Source: Nitrospira sp.
GTDB taxonomy: Bacteria; Nitrospirota; Nitrospiria; Nitrospirales; Nitrospiraceae
DNA length: 64,000 nt
Direction: 5' to 3'
Assembly (NCBI GenBank): GCA_024331125.1
Contig: JANDJI010000003.1
Coordinates: 1-64,000 of the forward strand
Each line of letters begins with the position of its first letter. Positions within the stretch are counted from its first letter, which is position 1. The notes under the pieces were generated by a model. That model saw only the letters and a program-made list of their open reading frames with translations. It made no database searches and was not told where the DNA came from. The position numbers were made by a program, and so were the translations under genes. Below are positions 19,371 to 28,323 of this stretch, one piece after another.

Positions 19371-19784
19371 TTAGGATTCCGGCGTCGTGACATCAGAAAC
19401 CGGAGAGGAAGTCGGCTCAGCGTTTCTTGCTTGACCTTCATGCAAGGCGTCCAGCAGTTGCAAGATGCGATCGCCTCGTTTCCCGCTGATGTCTTTCCTG
19501 AAAATCACTTCGGGAAGATACCGCAACGTCAGACGCCTGCCCAATTCGGACCTGACGAACCCGCTCGCATTCGACAACCCGGCAAAGATTGCTTCTTCGG
19601 CTTCTCCCGTTTCCATCGTCGTCACGAAGACGTGGGCGATGCGCAGGTCCGCGGTCATTTCGACGCCGGTCACCGTCACGAACCGGACCCGCGGATCCTT
19701 GATTTTCCGCATCAGGATATCGGCCACTTCGATTCGAATTTGATCCGCCACCCGCTCCGCCCGCTTGTAGGCCGTTTTGGACAT
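19371..19784 (-). CDS. rbfA: Ribosome-binding factor A
   Basis: KH-like 30S maturation factor that acts on the 5' end of 16S rRNA. 137 residues; YKRAERVADQIRIEVADILMRKIKDPRV at the start and the LRYLPEVIFRKDISGKRGDRILQLL C-terminal part are typical. A short Ser/Thr/Pro tail follows the fold. Positioned between ylxP and truB in the rimP-pnp block. Confidence 0.95.
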   Translation of the reverse strand: MSKTAYKRAERVADQIRIEVADILMRKIKDPRVRFVTVTGVEMTADLRIAHVFVTTMETGEAEEAIFAGLSNASGFVRSELGRRLTLRYLPEVIFRKDISGKRGDRILQLLDALHEGQARNAEPTSSPVSDVTTPES

Positions 19785-19835
19785 CGTGCGGGGATCTCCC
19801 GGTTGACCGTTCCGACCCGATCATCGCGCGACTAC

Positions 19836-20117
19836 TTAGAGGACTTCGAACTGCGCGCGAACAACTTCGACGACGGGCACGCCCTTAATGACGTTCAACG
19901 CCTGCTCCAGCACGCTGTTCACGTGGCCGCTTTCATTCGACACGCAGGCCACGGCCAAAACCGCCTTTTGCCAGAGATCCTGACCGTCCACTTCGGCGAC
20001 GGAGATATTGAACGTTCCGCGCAGCCGATCCTTGAGGCTATGCAACACCTGCCGCTTATCCTTGAGCGACCGGCTTTCGGCCAGAAAAAGTTCGACGGTA
20101 CAGAGCCCCACCACCAT
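19836..20117 (-). CDS. ylxP: DUF503 (YlxP-like) protein
   Basis: A 93-residue alpha/beta protein of the DUF503 family (VGLCTVELFLAESRSLKDKRQVLHSL, then ISVAEVDGQDLWQKAVLAVACVSNE). YlxP homologues lie between infB and rbfA in many bacteria and are thought to help 30S assembly, partly redundant with RbfA. The gene begins 18 bases after the infB stop. Confidence 0.92.
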   Translation of the reverse strand: MVVGLCTVELFLAESRSLKDKRQVLHSLKDRLRGTFNISVAEVDGQDLWQKAVLAVACVSNESGHVNSVLEQALNVIKGVPVVEVVRAQFEVL

Positions 20118-20134
20118 GTGCGTCCTGTATCGAC

Positions 20135-22732
20135 TCAGAGCTTGGCGGCTATTTTGTCAACGGCAAAGACTTCGATGATGTCCCCGACCTTCACGTCGTT
20201 GAAGTTTTCAACACCGATGCCGCATTCGTACCCCTGCTGGACCTCGCGCACGTCGTCCTTGAACCGCCGCAACGACGCCAATTTGCCTTGATACACCAAG
20301 ACATTGTCCCTGATGACGCGCACGCCGGCGCTGCTTCGCGAGATCGTCCCGTCGAGCACGTAGCAACCGGCCACCGTCCCGACCTTCTGAATCGTGAACA
20401 CTTGCCGGACTTCGGCCCGCCCCAAGGTTCTTTCCTTCAACGTCGGCTCAAGCAGCCCTTCCATCGCCGCCTTCACGTCGGCGATAGCGTCATAGATGAC
20501 GGTATAGAGTCTGATGTCAACCCCCTGCTGTTCCGCCAGTGAAGCGGCCTTCGGATCCGGTCTGACGTTGAAGCCGATGATCACGGCGCGGGAAGCGGCG
20601 GCCAACAGCACGTCTGACTCCATGATCCCTCCCACCCCGTTGTGGATGACGCGCAGCTTGACGGCGTCCGTCGAAAGCTTTTCCACCGCCCCGGCCAATG
20701 CTTCCGAGGACCCCTGCACGTCGGCCTTGATGACGATGGCCAGCTCCTTGACCGCTCCCTCCTGAATTTTCGCGAAGAGATCGTCGAGTGACACCTTGGC
20801 CGGGCCGGCCAACTCGGAGGCCTTCCGTTTTTGTGCCCTCTCCTCGGCAATCTGCCTCGCCATCCGTTCATCCGAGACCACCTGGAAGACGTCCCCCGCC
20901 GAAGGAACCCCGGGCAACCCTATCACTTCGATCGGAATGGACGGACCAGCCTGCTGAATCTTGACTCCTTGGTCGTTGATCAGCGCCCGAACTCGCCCGC
21001 TGAATGTCCCCACGACGAAAGCGTCCCCGACCTTGAGTGTTCCGCTTTGGACCAGGACGGTCGCAACGGGACCTCTCCCTCGCTCCATCTTCGCTTCAAT
21101 GACGGTTCCTTTGGCCTGACGGTGAGGATCGGCTTTGAGTTCGAGGACTTCCGCCTGCAACAGAATCATTTCCAACAACGTATCCAAACCGATTTTTTGT
21201 CTGGCCGACACCTCGACCATGATGGTATCGCCGCCCCAGGCCTCCGGAATCAGCCCATGTTCCGCAAGGGCGTTCTTGACACGTTCGGGGTTCGCTTCCG
21301 GCTTGTCGATTTTGTTGATGGCGACCATCAGCGAGACCCCCGCGGCCTTCGCATGGTGAATCGCTTCGATCGTTTGCGGCATCACCCCGTCGTCCGCGGC
21401 CACGACCAGCACCACGATGTCGGTCACTCTGGCGCCGCGGGCGCGCATCGCGGTAAAGGCCTCGTGGCCGGGCGTGTCAAGGAACGTGACGAGCTTGTCG
21501 TGCACCGGCACGGTATAGGCGCCGATATGCTGCGTAATCCCGCCGGCCTCGCCTTCCGCTACTTTCGTCTGTCGAATCGCGTCCAACAGCGATGTCTTGC
21601 CGTGATCGACATGGCCCATGATGGTCACGACGGGAGGCCGCGGCTCAAGCCGTTCGGTTCCCTCTGTTTCAACCGCTTCTTTGAGCAATTCTTCGCCGCC
21701 CTTTTCAGCGGTCACTTCGATTTTTACGCCGCTCTGCTCGGCAAAGATCGACGCCGCGTCCAGATTCATCGGCTGATTGATGGTGAGCATCTGTCCCATT
21801 TCCATCAGTTTTCGAACGATGTCCGCCGGTCTCTGCCCGATCAATTCGGCGAATTCTTTGACCGTTATTCCGGGGGCCACCTTGACGCTTTTTTTACGCG
21901 GCTTGGTGATTTCGCTTGGAGCGCTGTGGTGGAATTGCTTGGAGCGATCGTCCCGGCGCTGGACGGGAATCGCCCGGAGATCTTGCCAGCGGGCGGCGTC
22001 TTCGCGAAATCGAAGATCTTGCTCGTCGTCTTTGGATCGTACGGGCTTGCGCCCCTTTTTCAGTTTGTCCCGCTGTCCCTCAGCTTCGATGGCTTCGAAC
22101 GCCATGCTCTTTTTTTTGCCCGTTACCGGCTCAAGAGTGACCGTCGTGCTCAAAGGCGCGGTGCTCGTCGACTTGGCGGCAACGGACTCCGCGGGCGGCG
22201 CAACCGGTTGAGGCGGAGGCGTTACTCCCGGCGTCGGCGCCGACGTCTCGGCTTCCATGGAAACAATGGGAGCACTCCGCTCAATGTCCGATGGAATCGG
22301 AGTGACCGGAGGAGGATGAGAAACGGCACCGGAAGGAGCGGGGGAACCCGTGACGGAAGCCGTGGCCGCCGATTCGAAATCGGGAGCAGGGGGAGATAGT
22401 GGGACGACAAGCTCCGTCGGCTCTTCCTCTTTTTTGCGCTTGATCAGAATGCGCCGCTTCTCCGGTTTGGCCGACTGTTCGGCAGTCAAGCCTTTCATGG
22501 TCTCGACTCTGGCTGAGCCATGATCATGAGCCGGTCTTCCGCCCTGTCCCAAACCGGGCCATCCCTCTCCTTTGGACGCCGGAAGAAATTTGTCCAACAC
22601 CTTCTGCACATCACTGTCATCAAGCGTGCTGCTGTGAGAGGCGACGGTAATTCCCAACTTCTTGAGTTCGGGCAGGAGCGTCTTGTTCTCCATCCCGAGC
22701 TTCTTGGCCAGTTCATATACGCGCATGCCCAT
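20135..22732 (-). CDS. infB: Translation initiation factor IF-2
   Basis: GTPase that brings initiator tRNA to the ribosome, 865 residues. The N-terminal IF2_N helix-turn element is [24 protein letters not shown]; a long low-complexity Pro/Ala/Ser linker (about 60-215) follows; a second IF2_N module is near 290; the GTPase has G1 GHVDHGKT near residue 371, DTPGHEAFT and [10 protein letters not shown]; domains III and IV follow ([10 protein letters not shown]). Starts at ATG 22730-22732 or the ATG six bases later; the GGGATTCTCCG site fits the first. No ylxR or ylxQ lies between nusA and infB. Confidence 0.97.
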   Translation of the reverse strand: MGMRVYELAKKLGMENKTLLPELKKLGITVASHSSTLDDSDVQKVLDKFLPASKGEGWPGLGQGGRPAHDHGSARVETMKGLTAEQSAKPEKRRILIKRKKEEEPTELVVPLSPPAPDFESAATASVTGSPAPSGAVSHPPPVTPIPSDIERSAPIVSMEAETSAPTPGVTPPPQPVAPPAESVAAKSTSTAPLSTTVTLEPVTGKKKSMAFEAIEAEGQRDKLKKGRKPVRSKDDEQDLRFREDAARWQDLRAIPVQRRDDRSKQFHHSAPSEITKPRKKSVKVAPGITVKEFAELIGQRPADIVRKLMEMGQMLTINQPMNLDAASIFAEQSGVKIEVTAEKGGEELLKEAVETEGTERLEPRPPVVTIMGHVDHGKTSLLDAIRQTKVAEGEAGGITQHIGAYTVPVHDKLVTFLDTPGHEAFTAMRARGARVTDIVVLVVAADDGVMPQTIEAIHHAKAAGVSLMVAINKIDKPEANPERVKNALAEHGLIPEAWGGDTIMVEVSARQKIGLDTLLEMILLQAEVLELKADPHRQAKGTVIEAKMERGRGPVATVLVQSGTLKVGDAFVVGTFSGRVRALINDQGVKIQQAGPSIPIEVIGLPGVPSAGDVFQVVSDERMARQIAEERAQKRKASELAGPAKVSLDDLFAKIQEGAVKELAIVIKADVQGSSEALAGAVEKLSTDAVKLRVIHNGVGGIMESDVLLAAASRAVIIGFNVRPDPKAASLAEQQGVDIRLYTVIYDAIADVKAAMEGLLEPTLKERTLGRAEVRQVFTIQKVGTVAGCYVLDGTISRSSAGVRVIRDNVLVYQGKLASLRRFKDDVREVQQGYECGIGVENFNDVKVGDIIEVFAVDKIAAKL

Positions 22733-22756
22733 CGGAGAATCCCGTCTTCCTAAATC

Positions 22757-23914
22757 CTAACTGCTTGAGACCTCGTCGGCTTCGGCTCTGGCCGCTCGCC
22801 GCGCTTCTTCTTGCAGCCGTTGCGCTTCAGCCTCTTCCGCCAGTGCGGCTTTAATTTCCTTATCCCGTTCCACTTTTTCCTTTTCGTATTCCGTTGCGCT
22901 GATGATGTCGATCTTCCACCCGGTCAACCTCGCCGCCAGCCGGACGTTCTGTCCGTTTTTCCCGATGGCCAGAGAAAGCTGGGAATCGGCCGCGACGACC
23001 AGCGCCGATTTCTTTTCTTCGTCGATACCGACCTTTTCGATTGTCGCCGGGTTCAACGCTTCCGCGATAAACACCCGCGGGTCCTGCGTCCAGGTGATGA
23101 TGTCGATTTTTTCGCCGCGCAACTCCCGAACCACGGCCTGCACCCGTGACCCCTTGACTCCTACGCAAGCTCCCACCGGATCAACCCCCTTTTCCCGCGA
23201 CACGACGGCAATCTTGGTGCGATCACCCGGCTCTCGAACGACCGATTTGATCTCAATGATCTTCTCCATGATCTCCGGCACCTCGAGCTCGAACAATTTC
23301 GCGACGAATTGGGGATGACTGCGGGAGAGAATGACCTGAACGTCCTTCGGCGTGCGACGCACTTCGAGCAACAAGGCCTTGATTCGATCGCCTCGGCGAT
23401 ACGTTTCCCGTGGAATTTGCTCTTGTATGGGGAGGATCGCCTCCGTTTTCCCGATATCGACGATGTAGTTCCGTCGCTCCATGCCTAAAACGACGCCGTT
23501 CACCAGATCGCCCTGACGCGTCGAGTATTCCTTTTGGACGGCCTCCCACTCGGCCTCGCGGACCTTTTGAAAAATGACCTGTTTGGCGGTTTGCGCCGCA
23601 ATCCGCCCCAGTTCGTTCATTTCAATCAACGATCCGATTTCATCGCCGATCTCGGCGTCCGCGTCATACTGGCGGGCTTCCTCCAACGAAATTTCCGCCT
23701 TCGGGTTGGTGACCTGATCGACGATGACTTTTTTGGAAACGACGGAGATTTCTCCGGTTTTGGGATCGATTTCGACCTGAATGTTCTCCGCTTGGCCGAA
23801 CCGTTTCTTGGCTGCCGTCTGCAATGCGGACTCGATGGCCCCGATCACCCGCGCCTTATCGATCCCTTTTTGACGTCCGATCTCGTCGATCACGGAGATC
23901 AGTTCTCGGTTCAT
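22757..23914 (-). CDS. nusA: Transcription termination/antitermination factor NusA
   Basis: RNA polymerase-bound factor for pausing, termination and antitermination. 385 residues: NusA N-terminal domain (1-125, beginning MNRELISVIDEIGRQKGI), S1 (about 130-200), two KH domains (about 205-345; GACVGVKGSRVQAVVRELRGEKID is the first KH region) and a charged coiled-coil tail (EEAEAQRLQEEARRAARAE) instead of the C-terminal acidic repeats of E. coli. Second gene of the rimP operon, 24 bases before infB. Confidence 0.96.
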   Translation of the reverse strand: MNRELISVIDEIGRQKGIDKARVIGAIESALQTAAKKRFGQAENIQVEIDPKTGEISVVSKKVIVDQVTNPKAEISLEEARQYDADAEIGDEIGSLIEMNELGRIAAQTAKQVIFQKVREAEWEAVQKEYSTRQGDLVNGVVLGMERRNYIVDIGKTEAILPIQEQIPRETYRRGDRIKALLLEVRRTPKDVQVILSRSHPQFVAKLFELEVPEIMEKIIEIKSVVREPGDRTKIAVVSREKGVDPVGACVGVKGSRVQAVVRELRGEKIDIITWTQDPRVFIAEALNPATIEKVGIDEEKKSALVVAADSQLSLAIGKNGQNVRLAARLTGWKIDIISATEYEKEKVERDKEIKAALAEEAEAQRLQEEARRAARAEADEVSSS

Positions 23915-23965
23915 GCGTCACGCTCCTGCTGTTTGTCGGAGACATCCGGGGGACTTCCCATCGTC

Positions 23966-24457
23966 TTAAATTTTGACCACCAACTTTGCCTCGGCAATGG
24001 ATTCGCGATCAAGTGTCAGCCTCTCCGGCTCGTTTGCTCCCCCTGCCACGGACAAACAAACCCCTTGCTCATCAACTGCTTCAAGCCTCCCCACCAGGCG
24101 CCACTGACCGTTCAGTGGGTGTCGCAGCTTCAAGCTGACATCTTTGCCGATGGCCCTCTGATAGTCCTGAAGACGCTTGAAGGGTCTATCCAGCCCCGGT
24201 GAAGAGACTTCCAACGTATAGGCGTGGGGGATGAGATCGGCAACATCCAGGGCCGGTCCCAACGCTTTATGCGCTCGTTCGCAGTCGGTGACGGTGACAC
24301 CGCCAGGCTTATCGATCACGATACGGAGGACGGAGCGAGATCCCTGTCCCGCCCACACAACTTCGACCAACTCCAACCCCAACGCCCAGAGAATCGGCGA
24401 AACGGCGTCTTGCACGCGGTCGGCGACCGAATGCGCAACGCGGCTCTTGGTGCTCAA
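23966..24457 (-). CDS. rimP: Ribosome maturation factor RimP
   Basis: 30S assembly factor, 163 residues with the chosen start. Core motifs: ALGLELVEVVWAGQGSRSVLRIVIDKPGGVTV, CERAHKALGPALD, and YTLEVSSPGLDRPFKRLQDY, as in RimP/YhbC. The frame is open to 24550, but that would put the N-terminus across a Rho-independent terminator (24501-24528). A TTG at 24455-24457 follows AGGGGAAG at good spacing and gives the normal family length, so I take it as the start. First gene of the rimP-nusA-infB-ylxP-rbfA-truB-rpsO-pnp block. Confidence 0.93.
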   Translation of the reverse strand: MSTKSRVAHSVADRVQDAVSPILWALGLELVEVVWAGQGSRSVLRIVIDKPGGVTVTDCERAHKALGPALDVADLIPHAYTLEVSSPGLDRPFKRLQDYQRAIGKDVSLKLRHPLNGQWRLVGRLEAVDEQGVCLSVAGGANEPERLTLDRESIAEAKLVVKI

Positions 24458-24500
24458 CCAGCTTCCCCTATTTTGATGATCTGATGGACTGTAGGAGCCC

Positions 24501-24528
24501 AAACAAAAAAGTGGGCCTGAGCCCACTT
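24501..24528 (-). terminator. Rho-independent terminator after the class IV aminotransferase
   Basis: AAGTGGGC (24509-24516) and GCCCACTT (24521-24528) pair with a 4-base loop; on the minus strand the stem is followed by TTTTTTGTTT. It stands 48 bases after the aminotransferase stop at 24576 and 44 bases before the rimP TTG, separating the two transcription units. Confidence 0.85.
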
Positions 24529-24575
24529 CGAACCGGCTGCACCATACCATGCGCTGACCGCCAAAGCAAGGGGCG

Positions 24576-25415
24576 TTATTCCGTCAGCCGCGCCCACTGG
24601 GCCGCAAGCGCCCGCGTGATCGGTCCCGGCCGACCGGCTCCGATGACGTTCCCGTCGATTTTTACGACTCCCAACACCTCGATCGTTGTGCCGGTCAAGA
24701 ACACCTCGTCCGCGGCATACAAGAAATCGACCGAAAAGAACCGTTCTTCGATCGAGATCCCCTCCTTCGCGGCCATCGTCAACACCACCGTTCTGGTCAC
24801 ACCGGACAAGATTCGAGGTCCTTCGGGGGCCGTCACGATGCTCCCGGCCCGAACCGCCATGACATTGCTGATCGAACCCTCCGTCACCAGTCCGTCTTTG
24901 ACCAGAATCGCCTCGAACACACCGGCTCTCTTGGCCTCTTCTCGAGCCAGCACGTTGCCGAGCAAATTGACGCTTTTGATGTCGCATCGCCCCCAGCGAA
25001 GATCTTCGACCGTGCGGGCGGTGACGCCGGTCTGTCGTACCGCCGGGATCAACGGATGCAGCTCCCGAACCGTCATTACGACGGTGGGGGAAAGATCTGA
25101 CGGAAAGGCGTGGTCACGAGGAGCCACTCCTCTCGTGATCTGAATGTACACTTTGGCCTCCCGATACCCCGCCAGCTTGACTCCTTCCCTTATCCATTCC
25201 ACCCACCGCGCTCGTGAATAGGGCTGTGGAAGAGAAAGAGCTTGGGCGCTTCGATCAAGCCGATCGAGATGCGCGTCAAGCTCGAAGGGCTCGCCGCGAT
25301 AGGTTCTGATGACTTCGTAGACTCCGTCGCCGAACTGAAACCCCCTGTCGTCGATGGAAACGGTGGCTTCAGTCCAGGGAACGAATCGCCCGTTGACGAA
25401 CGCAATATCCGGCAT
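24576..25415 (-). CDS. Class IV aminotransferase (D-amino acid / branched-chain type)
   Basis: PLP fold-type IV aminotransferase, 279 residues. Seen are DRGFQFGDGVYEVIRTYRGEPFELDAHLDRL near residue 23, the PLP lysine in RWGRCDIKSVNLLGNVLAREEAKRAGVFEAIL near 145, and EGSISNVMAV near 178. The DxGxxFGDGVYE motif and RWxxCDIKS/TxNLL segment favour D-alanine aminotransferase; aminodeoxychorismate lyase and branched-chain aminotransferase are close relatives. I start at ATG 25413-25415, the family N-terminus, six bases after the stop of the preceding gene; the frame reaches 25487. Ends before a terminator. Confidence 0.88.
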   Translation of the reverse strand: MPDIAFVNGRFVPWTEATVSIDDRGFQFGDGVYEVIRTYRGEPFELDAHLDRLDRSAQALSLPQPYSRARWVEWIREGVKLAGYREAKVYIQITRGVAPRDHAFPSDLSPTVVMTVRELHPLIPAVRQTGVTARTVEDLRWGRCDIKSVNLLGNVLAREEAKRAGVFEAILVKDGLVTEGSISNVMAVRAGSIVTAPEGPRILSGVTRTVVLTMAAKEGISIEERFFSVDFLYAADEVFLTGTTIEVLGVVKIDGNVIGAGRPGPITRALAAQWARLTE

Positions 25416-25420
25416 ACTGA

Positions 25421-25768
25421 TCAGCGGCCTGATGGACTCGTCGCTTCGATCTGAAACACCCGACGATCCTCCGCGGTGAACTTCCACCCCATGCGTTTCT
25501 CGAACACAAGACGGTGCGTCCCGGGCGTCACCGCCTTGAATTCGAAGAGGCGCTGACCGTTCTCCACCGCATTGTTGCTGGCGATACGAAGAAACTCGTC
25601 ACCCAGCAAGACCAGATGTTTCGAATCGTAAGACGGGACCCAGAGCTCTCCTCTGGTTCGATCTTCCCACAAGCGAATGACAAACGGATGGCCGACCGTC
25701 GTCACCAGGGAACGGATGTCATGGGTATCTGCCGATGAAGGAATGAAGTCAGGCTTTGACGAAGTCAC
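25421..25768 (-). CDS. Chagasin-like (inhibitor I42 type) protein
   Basis: A 115-residue all-beta protein that resembles chagasin-type inhibitors of papain-like cysteine peptidases. The order of loops fits: GHPFVIRLWEDRTRGELW in the place of the NPTTGY loop, DEFLRIASNNAVENGQRLFEFKA in the place of the GxGG loop, and FEKRMGWKF in the place of RPW. The key residues differ from the classical motifs, so inhibition is not certain. No signal peptide is seen. It starts with GTG 25766-25768 with a poor ribosome site and ends five bases before the aminotransferase ATG, so the two are likely coupled. Confidence 0.55.
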   Translation of the reverse strand: MTSSKPDFIPSSADTHDIRSLVTTVGHPFVIRLWEDRTRGELWVPSYDSKHLVLLGDEFLRIASNNAVENGQRLFEFKAVTPGTHRLVFEKRMGWKFTAEDRRVFQIEATSPSGR

Positions 25769-25837
25769 GTATTCTGTGTTTCAGTCCTCTAAATGTTGCC
25801 AAAAGCAAGAGAAGGCATAGAACGTCACCGCTTCGTT

Positions 25838-26155
25838 TCAGATCTTGCGCCGAGGCCCCACCAAAATATCCGTTCCGTCCACGCGGGTTTCATAACTGCC
25901 GACACAGTAGCCTCCACCGTCCGTTCCTTGCCCGTTTCTGACATCGAACGCAAGGTCATGCCACGGGCAGGAGACCACAAACCCTTTCAACCTGCCCTCC
26001 ACTAACGGTCCACCTTCATGGGGGCAACTGTTGTGAATCGCATAATACTTGCCATTAATGTTAAACAGCGCAATGGGCCGCGCGTTGACCATGACCACCT
26101 TCGATTGCCCGGGGAGCAGTTCGTCGACGCGCGCAACTTTCTGAAATCCCTCCAT
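25838..26155 (-). CDS. Rieske [2Fe-2S] protein, NirD/dioxygenase-ferredoxin type
   Basis: A 105-residue Rieske domain on its own. The cluster ligands are in NSCPHEGGPL and SCPWHDLAFD (CxH and CxxH, 17 residues apart), as in soluble Rieske ferredoxins and the small subunit of nitrite reductase. There is no signal peptide or membrane anchor, so it should act in the cytoplasm as an electron carrier. ATG 26153-26155 follows GAGAGGT. No oxygenase or nitrite reductase is adjacent, so its partner is unknown. Confidence 0.9.
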   Translation of the reverse strand: MEGFQKVARVDELLPGQSKVVMVNARPIALFNINGKYYAIHNSCPHEGGPLVEGRLKGFVVSCPWHDLAFDVRNGQGTDGGGYCVGSYETRVDGTDILVGPRRKI

Positions 26156-26255
26156 ACCGACCTCTCCGCATTGTTCCCGTATAGACATCAGACATCGCAA
26201 CTTCAGAATCCGCAGAATCCGACTCAGTCATTCACGCGCTTCATGCCCAGCGCTA

Positions 26256-26759
26256 TCACATACGAAGCGAGTATTTAAGCTCGTCGTTCTGTGTCACCCC
26301 TGCTCTTTTGAGAAATCCGGACTCGGCCTGAATAACGTAACGGGCCGCGGCCGGAGGGGGACCATAGAGAGGGCAGGGGTCCTGCGAGCAAGGCTCGGCA
26401 TGTTCCAACATGTGCACAACGTGACGGCTCTCATCGACCCACAGAATGTCCACGGGGAAACGATACTCTTTGGTCCGCACTCGATGAAGGCCGTTTTCTT
26501 CAAAGATATAGAGCATCCCCCCGTTCGGAGGCAACTCGTCTCGGAACGCCAGCCCGAACAGAAGCTTTTCAGGCGTATCCGCGACTTCGGCTTCCAACTC
26601 GACTCCGCTGGGAAATCGGACGACGATCACGCTTGATTCTTTTCTCTCCCCGATAAACACGGAGAGACTCATCATGAGGACGGCGAGCAACACCATCATG
26701 ACAATCCGGTTTTTAGATTGTCCCCGACTGCCCGGTGAAGCGTCCTTCGCTGGCGTCAT
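26256..26759 (-). CDS. DUF192 family membrane-anchored protein
   Basis: About 167 residues. After a basic N-terminus there is one membrane segment or uncleaved signal (IVMMVLLAVLMMSLSVFIG), then the DUF192 domain: VRFPSGVELEAEVADTPEKLLFGLAFRDELPPNGGMLYIFE, FPVDILWVDESRHVVHM and the C-terminal YVIQAESGFLKRAGV. The insert PCSQDPCPLYGPP carries two Cys that could form a disulphide outside the cell membrane. Function of DUF192 is unknown. The start is uncertain: ATG 26757-26759 lacks a good ribosome site and the frame extends to 26915. Confidence 0.82.
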   Translation of the reverse strand: MTPAKDASPGSRGQSKNRIVMMVLLAVLMMSLSVFIGERKESSVIVVRFPSGVELEAEVADTPEKLLFGLAFRDELPPNGGMLYIFEENGLHRVRTKEYRFPVDILWVDESRHVVHMLEHAEPCSQDPCPLYGPPPAAARYVIQAESGFLKRAGVTQNDELKYSLRM

Positions 26760-27000
26760 AGCGGCGTTCGTCTTTTGCTCGCTGATACGTTGGGCCCAAT
26801 GGCCTAAGGTCTTCAACGCCCTAGGCCTTCTTCTCCCCCTTCGCTCTGTTGACTTGGGAAAGAGCCCCAGAATAGAATGCGCCTCTATTTGCGAAACCCC
26901 ACGTACGATGCGCACTATGATGTGGGCGCCGCAATCTTGTCAATATGGTGGTTGTTGATATCGTCTGGCTGGCTTTTTGAGCGAGGAGGAGGCGCGGATC

Positions 27001-27348
27001 ATGGCACTGTTGATCACGGACGAATGCATTTCTTGCGGGGCATGTTTACCGGAGTGCCCTAACGAGGCGATTTTTGAAACAAGAAGTGACGCCGAAAGCA
27101 AAGGCTATCACGTCGGTGACGGGCAGGGGGTCGGTGACAATATTTACGTCATTACTCACGAGCGATGCACTGAATGTGTCGGTCATTTCGACGAACCCCA
27201 GTGCGCCGCCGTCTGCCCGGTTGATAACTGTTGCATCTCCGACCCGGCCTATCCCGAAACGACCGAAGCTCTTCTTGAAAAAGCCAAGCAGTTGAATCCG
27301 GATAAGGCAATCGATCCGGCAAAAGTGTGGAGCGGGGTAAGGAACTGA
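27001..27348 (+). CDS. Dicluster [4Fe-4S] ferredoxin
   Basis: A 115-residue cytoplasmic ferredoxin of the YfhL/FdxN type. The first cluster motif is CISCGACLPECP (residues 8-19); the second is CTECVGHFDEPQCAAVCP with the eight-residue insert typical of this group. The C-terminal tail is helical. ATG 27001 follows GAGGAGG; a TTG at 26977 is in frame but lies before the ribosome site. Divergent from the DUF192 gene. Confidence 0.93.
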   Translation: MALLITDECISCGACLPECPNEAIFETRSDAESKGYHVGDGQGVGDNIYVITHERCTECVGHFDEPQCAAVCPVDNCCISDPAYPETTEALLEKAKQLNPDKAIDPAKVWSGVRN

Positions 27349-27410
27349 TCGCCGCCCTCCTCCGGTGCTCGTCGGAGCATGCGGAAGCTCCCGCTTATTC
27401 CTCAAAAAAC

Positions 27411-27440
27411 ACGGCCTCAAGGAAGCTTCCTTGAGGCCGT
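27411..27440 (-). terminator. Perfect 30-base palindrome, terminator
   Basis: ACGGCCTCAAGGAAG pairs with its exact complement with no unpaired loop bases beyond those strained at the centre. Read on the minus strand it is followed by GTTTTTTG, so it should end the cupredoxin transcript (stop at 27506). It may also serve the converging ferredoxin gene, although the plus-strand side has no T-run. Confidence 0.8.
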
Positions 27441-27505
27441 AAGTCCAACCACTTCAGCCAGCCGACTTTAACCCATCCGCGCGGCTCGTAACTCCTGGGG
27501 ATCCG

Positions 27506-27985
27506 TTATTTCAACATGAGTAATTTGCCGCCGACATGAGCGGGATGCAAATGGCAGCGATACTCCAACACTGTCCCGGCCGCATAGAACAGATCGCTGG
27601 TCGGGACGCCGATATATTGCGTTTCCCCCGGTTTCAAAACCAACTTCGTATCCAACACCGTCGGCGTCGTGTGATCTGTGGCCGTGGCAGTGAGATGAAA
27701 TCCGTGCTCCGCCGTGGCCTTATTGGTGACCTTTAATAAAACGGGCGACCCCGGTCGAGTCTTAAAGTCAATGACGGTCATCGGTGGATACCATGTTTTC
27801 ATTTCTCCGATTTCAATGGAGTAGAACGCGGCATCGACCGTCAATTCTTTGAAAGGCTGCCCGACGACCGATCCCGTTTCCAAGCTGCCGACTTCAACGC
27901 CGCCGGCTTGAAGCGCGTACGCGGCCGACGTTCCGGCCACCATCATCCCCAGACCCACAAGGAGCACACTCGTCATCTTACCCAT
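27506..27985 (-). CDS. Periplasmic cupredoxin with unusual ligand set
   Basis: A 159-residue secreted protein. The signal peptide runs to about AYA-LQ. The mature part is a cupredoxin-like beta sandwich: the N-terminal His ligand is in TAEHGFHLTAT and the C-terminal ligand loop is YRCHLHPAHVGG. Common plastocyanin-like domains read C-x2-H-P-x-M; here the last position is His, so the copper would see Cys plus His ligands and no Met. That points to a red or type-2-like site or altered redox potential. ATG 27983-27985 follows GGGAGGTACGG. Probable periplasmic electron carrier or copper protein; partner unknown. Confidence 0.85.
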   Translation of the reverse strand: MGKMTSVLLVGLGMMVAGTSAAYALQAGGVEVGSLETGSVVGQPFKELTVDAAFYSIEIGEMKTWYPPMTVIDFKTRPGSPVLLKVTNKATAEHGFHLTATATDHTTPTVLDTKLVLKPGETQYIGVPTSDLFYAAGTVLEYRCHLHPAHVGGKLLMLK

Positions 27986-28323
27986 TCCGTACCTCCCTCG
28001 CGAAATGCAGAAAAGTGATTAGGCCGGTGAAGCCTGCCTCAATAAGATGTTATGGAAGACCGATGGATTCCCTGGATCATTGAGACCGCCCATGAAACCC
28101 ATCATGTAGGTAGCGGATGCTAACCAGGGGGAAGTGTATAGCACAGCGGTTGAAAGGGAAGCAACCGGCAGGGGAAACAAGGGAGCCGGAGCAGCGGATC
28201 CTGTGCTCGTTTCTGCGAGAAGGAAAGATCCGGATCAAACAAGGGAACGCCCGCGTACGTTCAACAGCATTCGGTCGGATTGAACATTGAGCACTGCAAA
28301 ATCGTCTTGCTCCGCTCGAACGC

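Noticed and set aside
20831..22399. 522-codon plus-strand frame opposite infB
   Set aside because: Antisense of a certain gene; composition rich in Arg/His/Asp as expected of a shadow.
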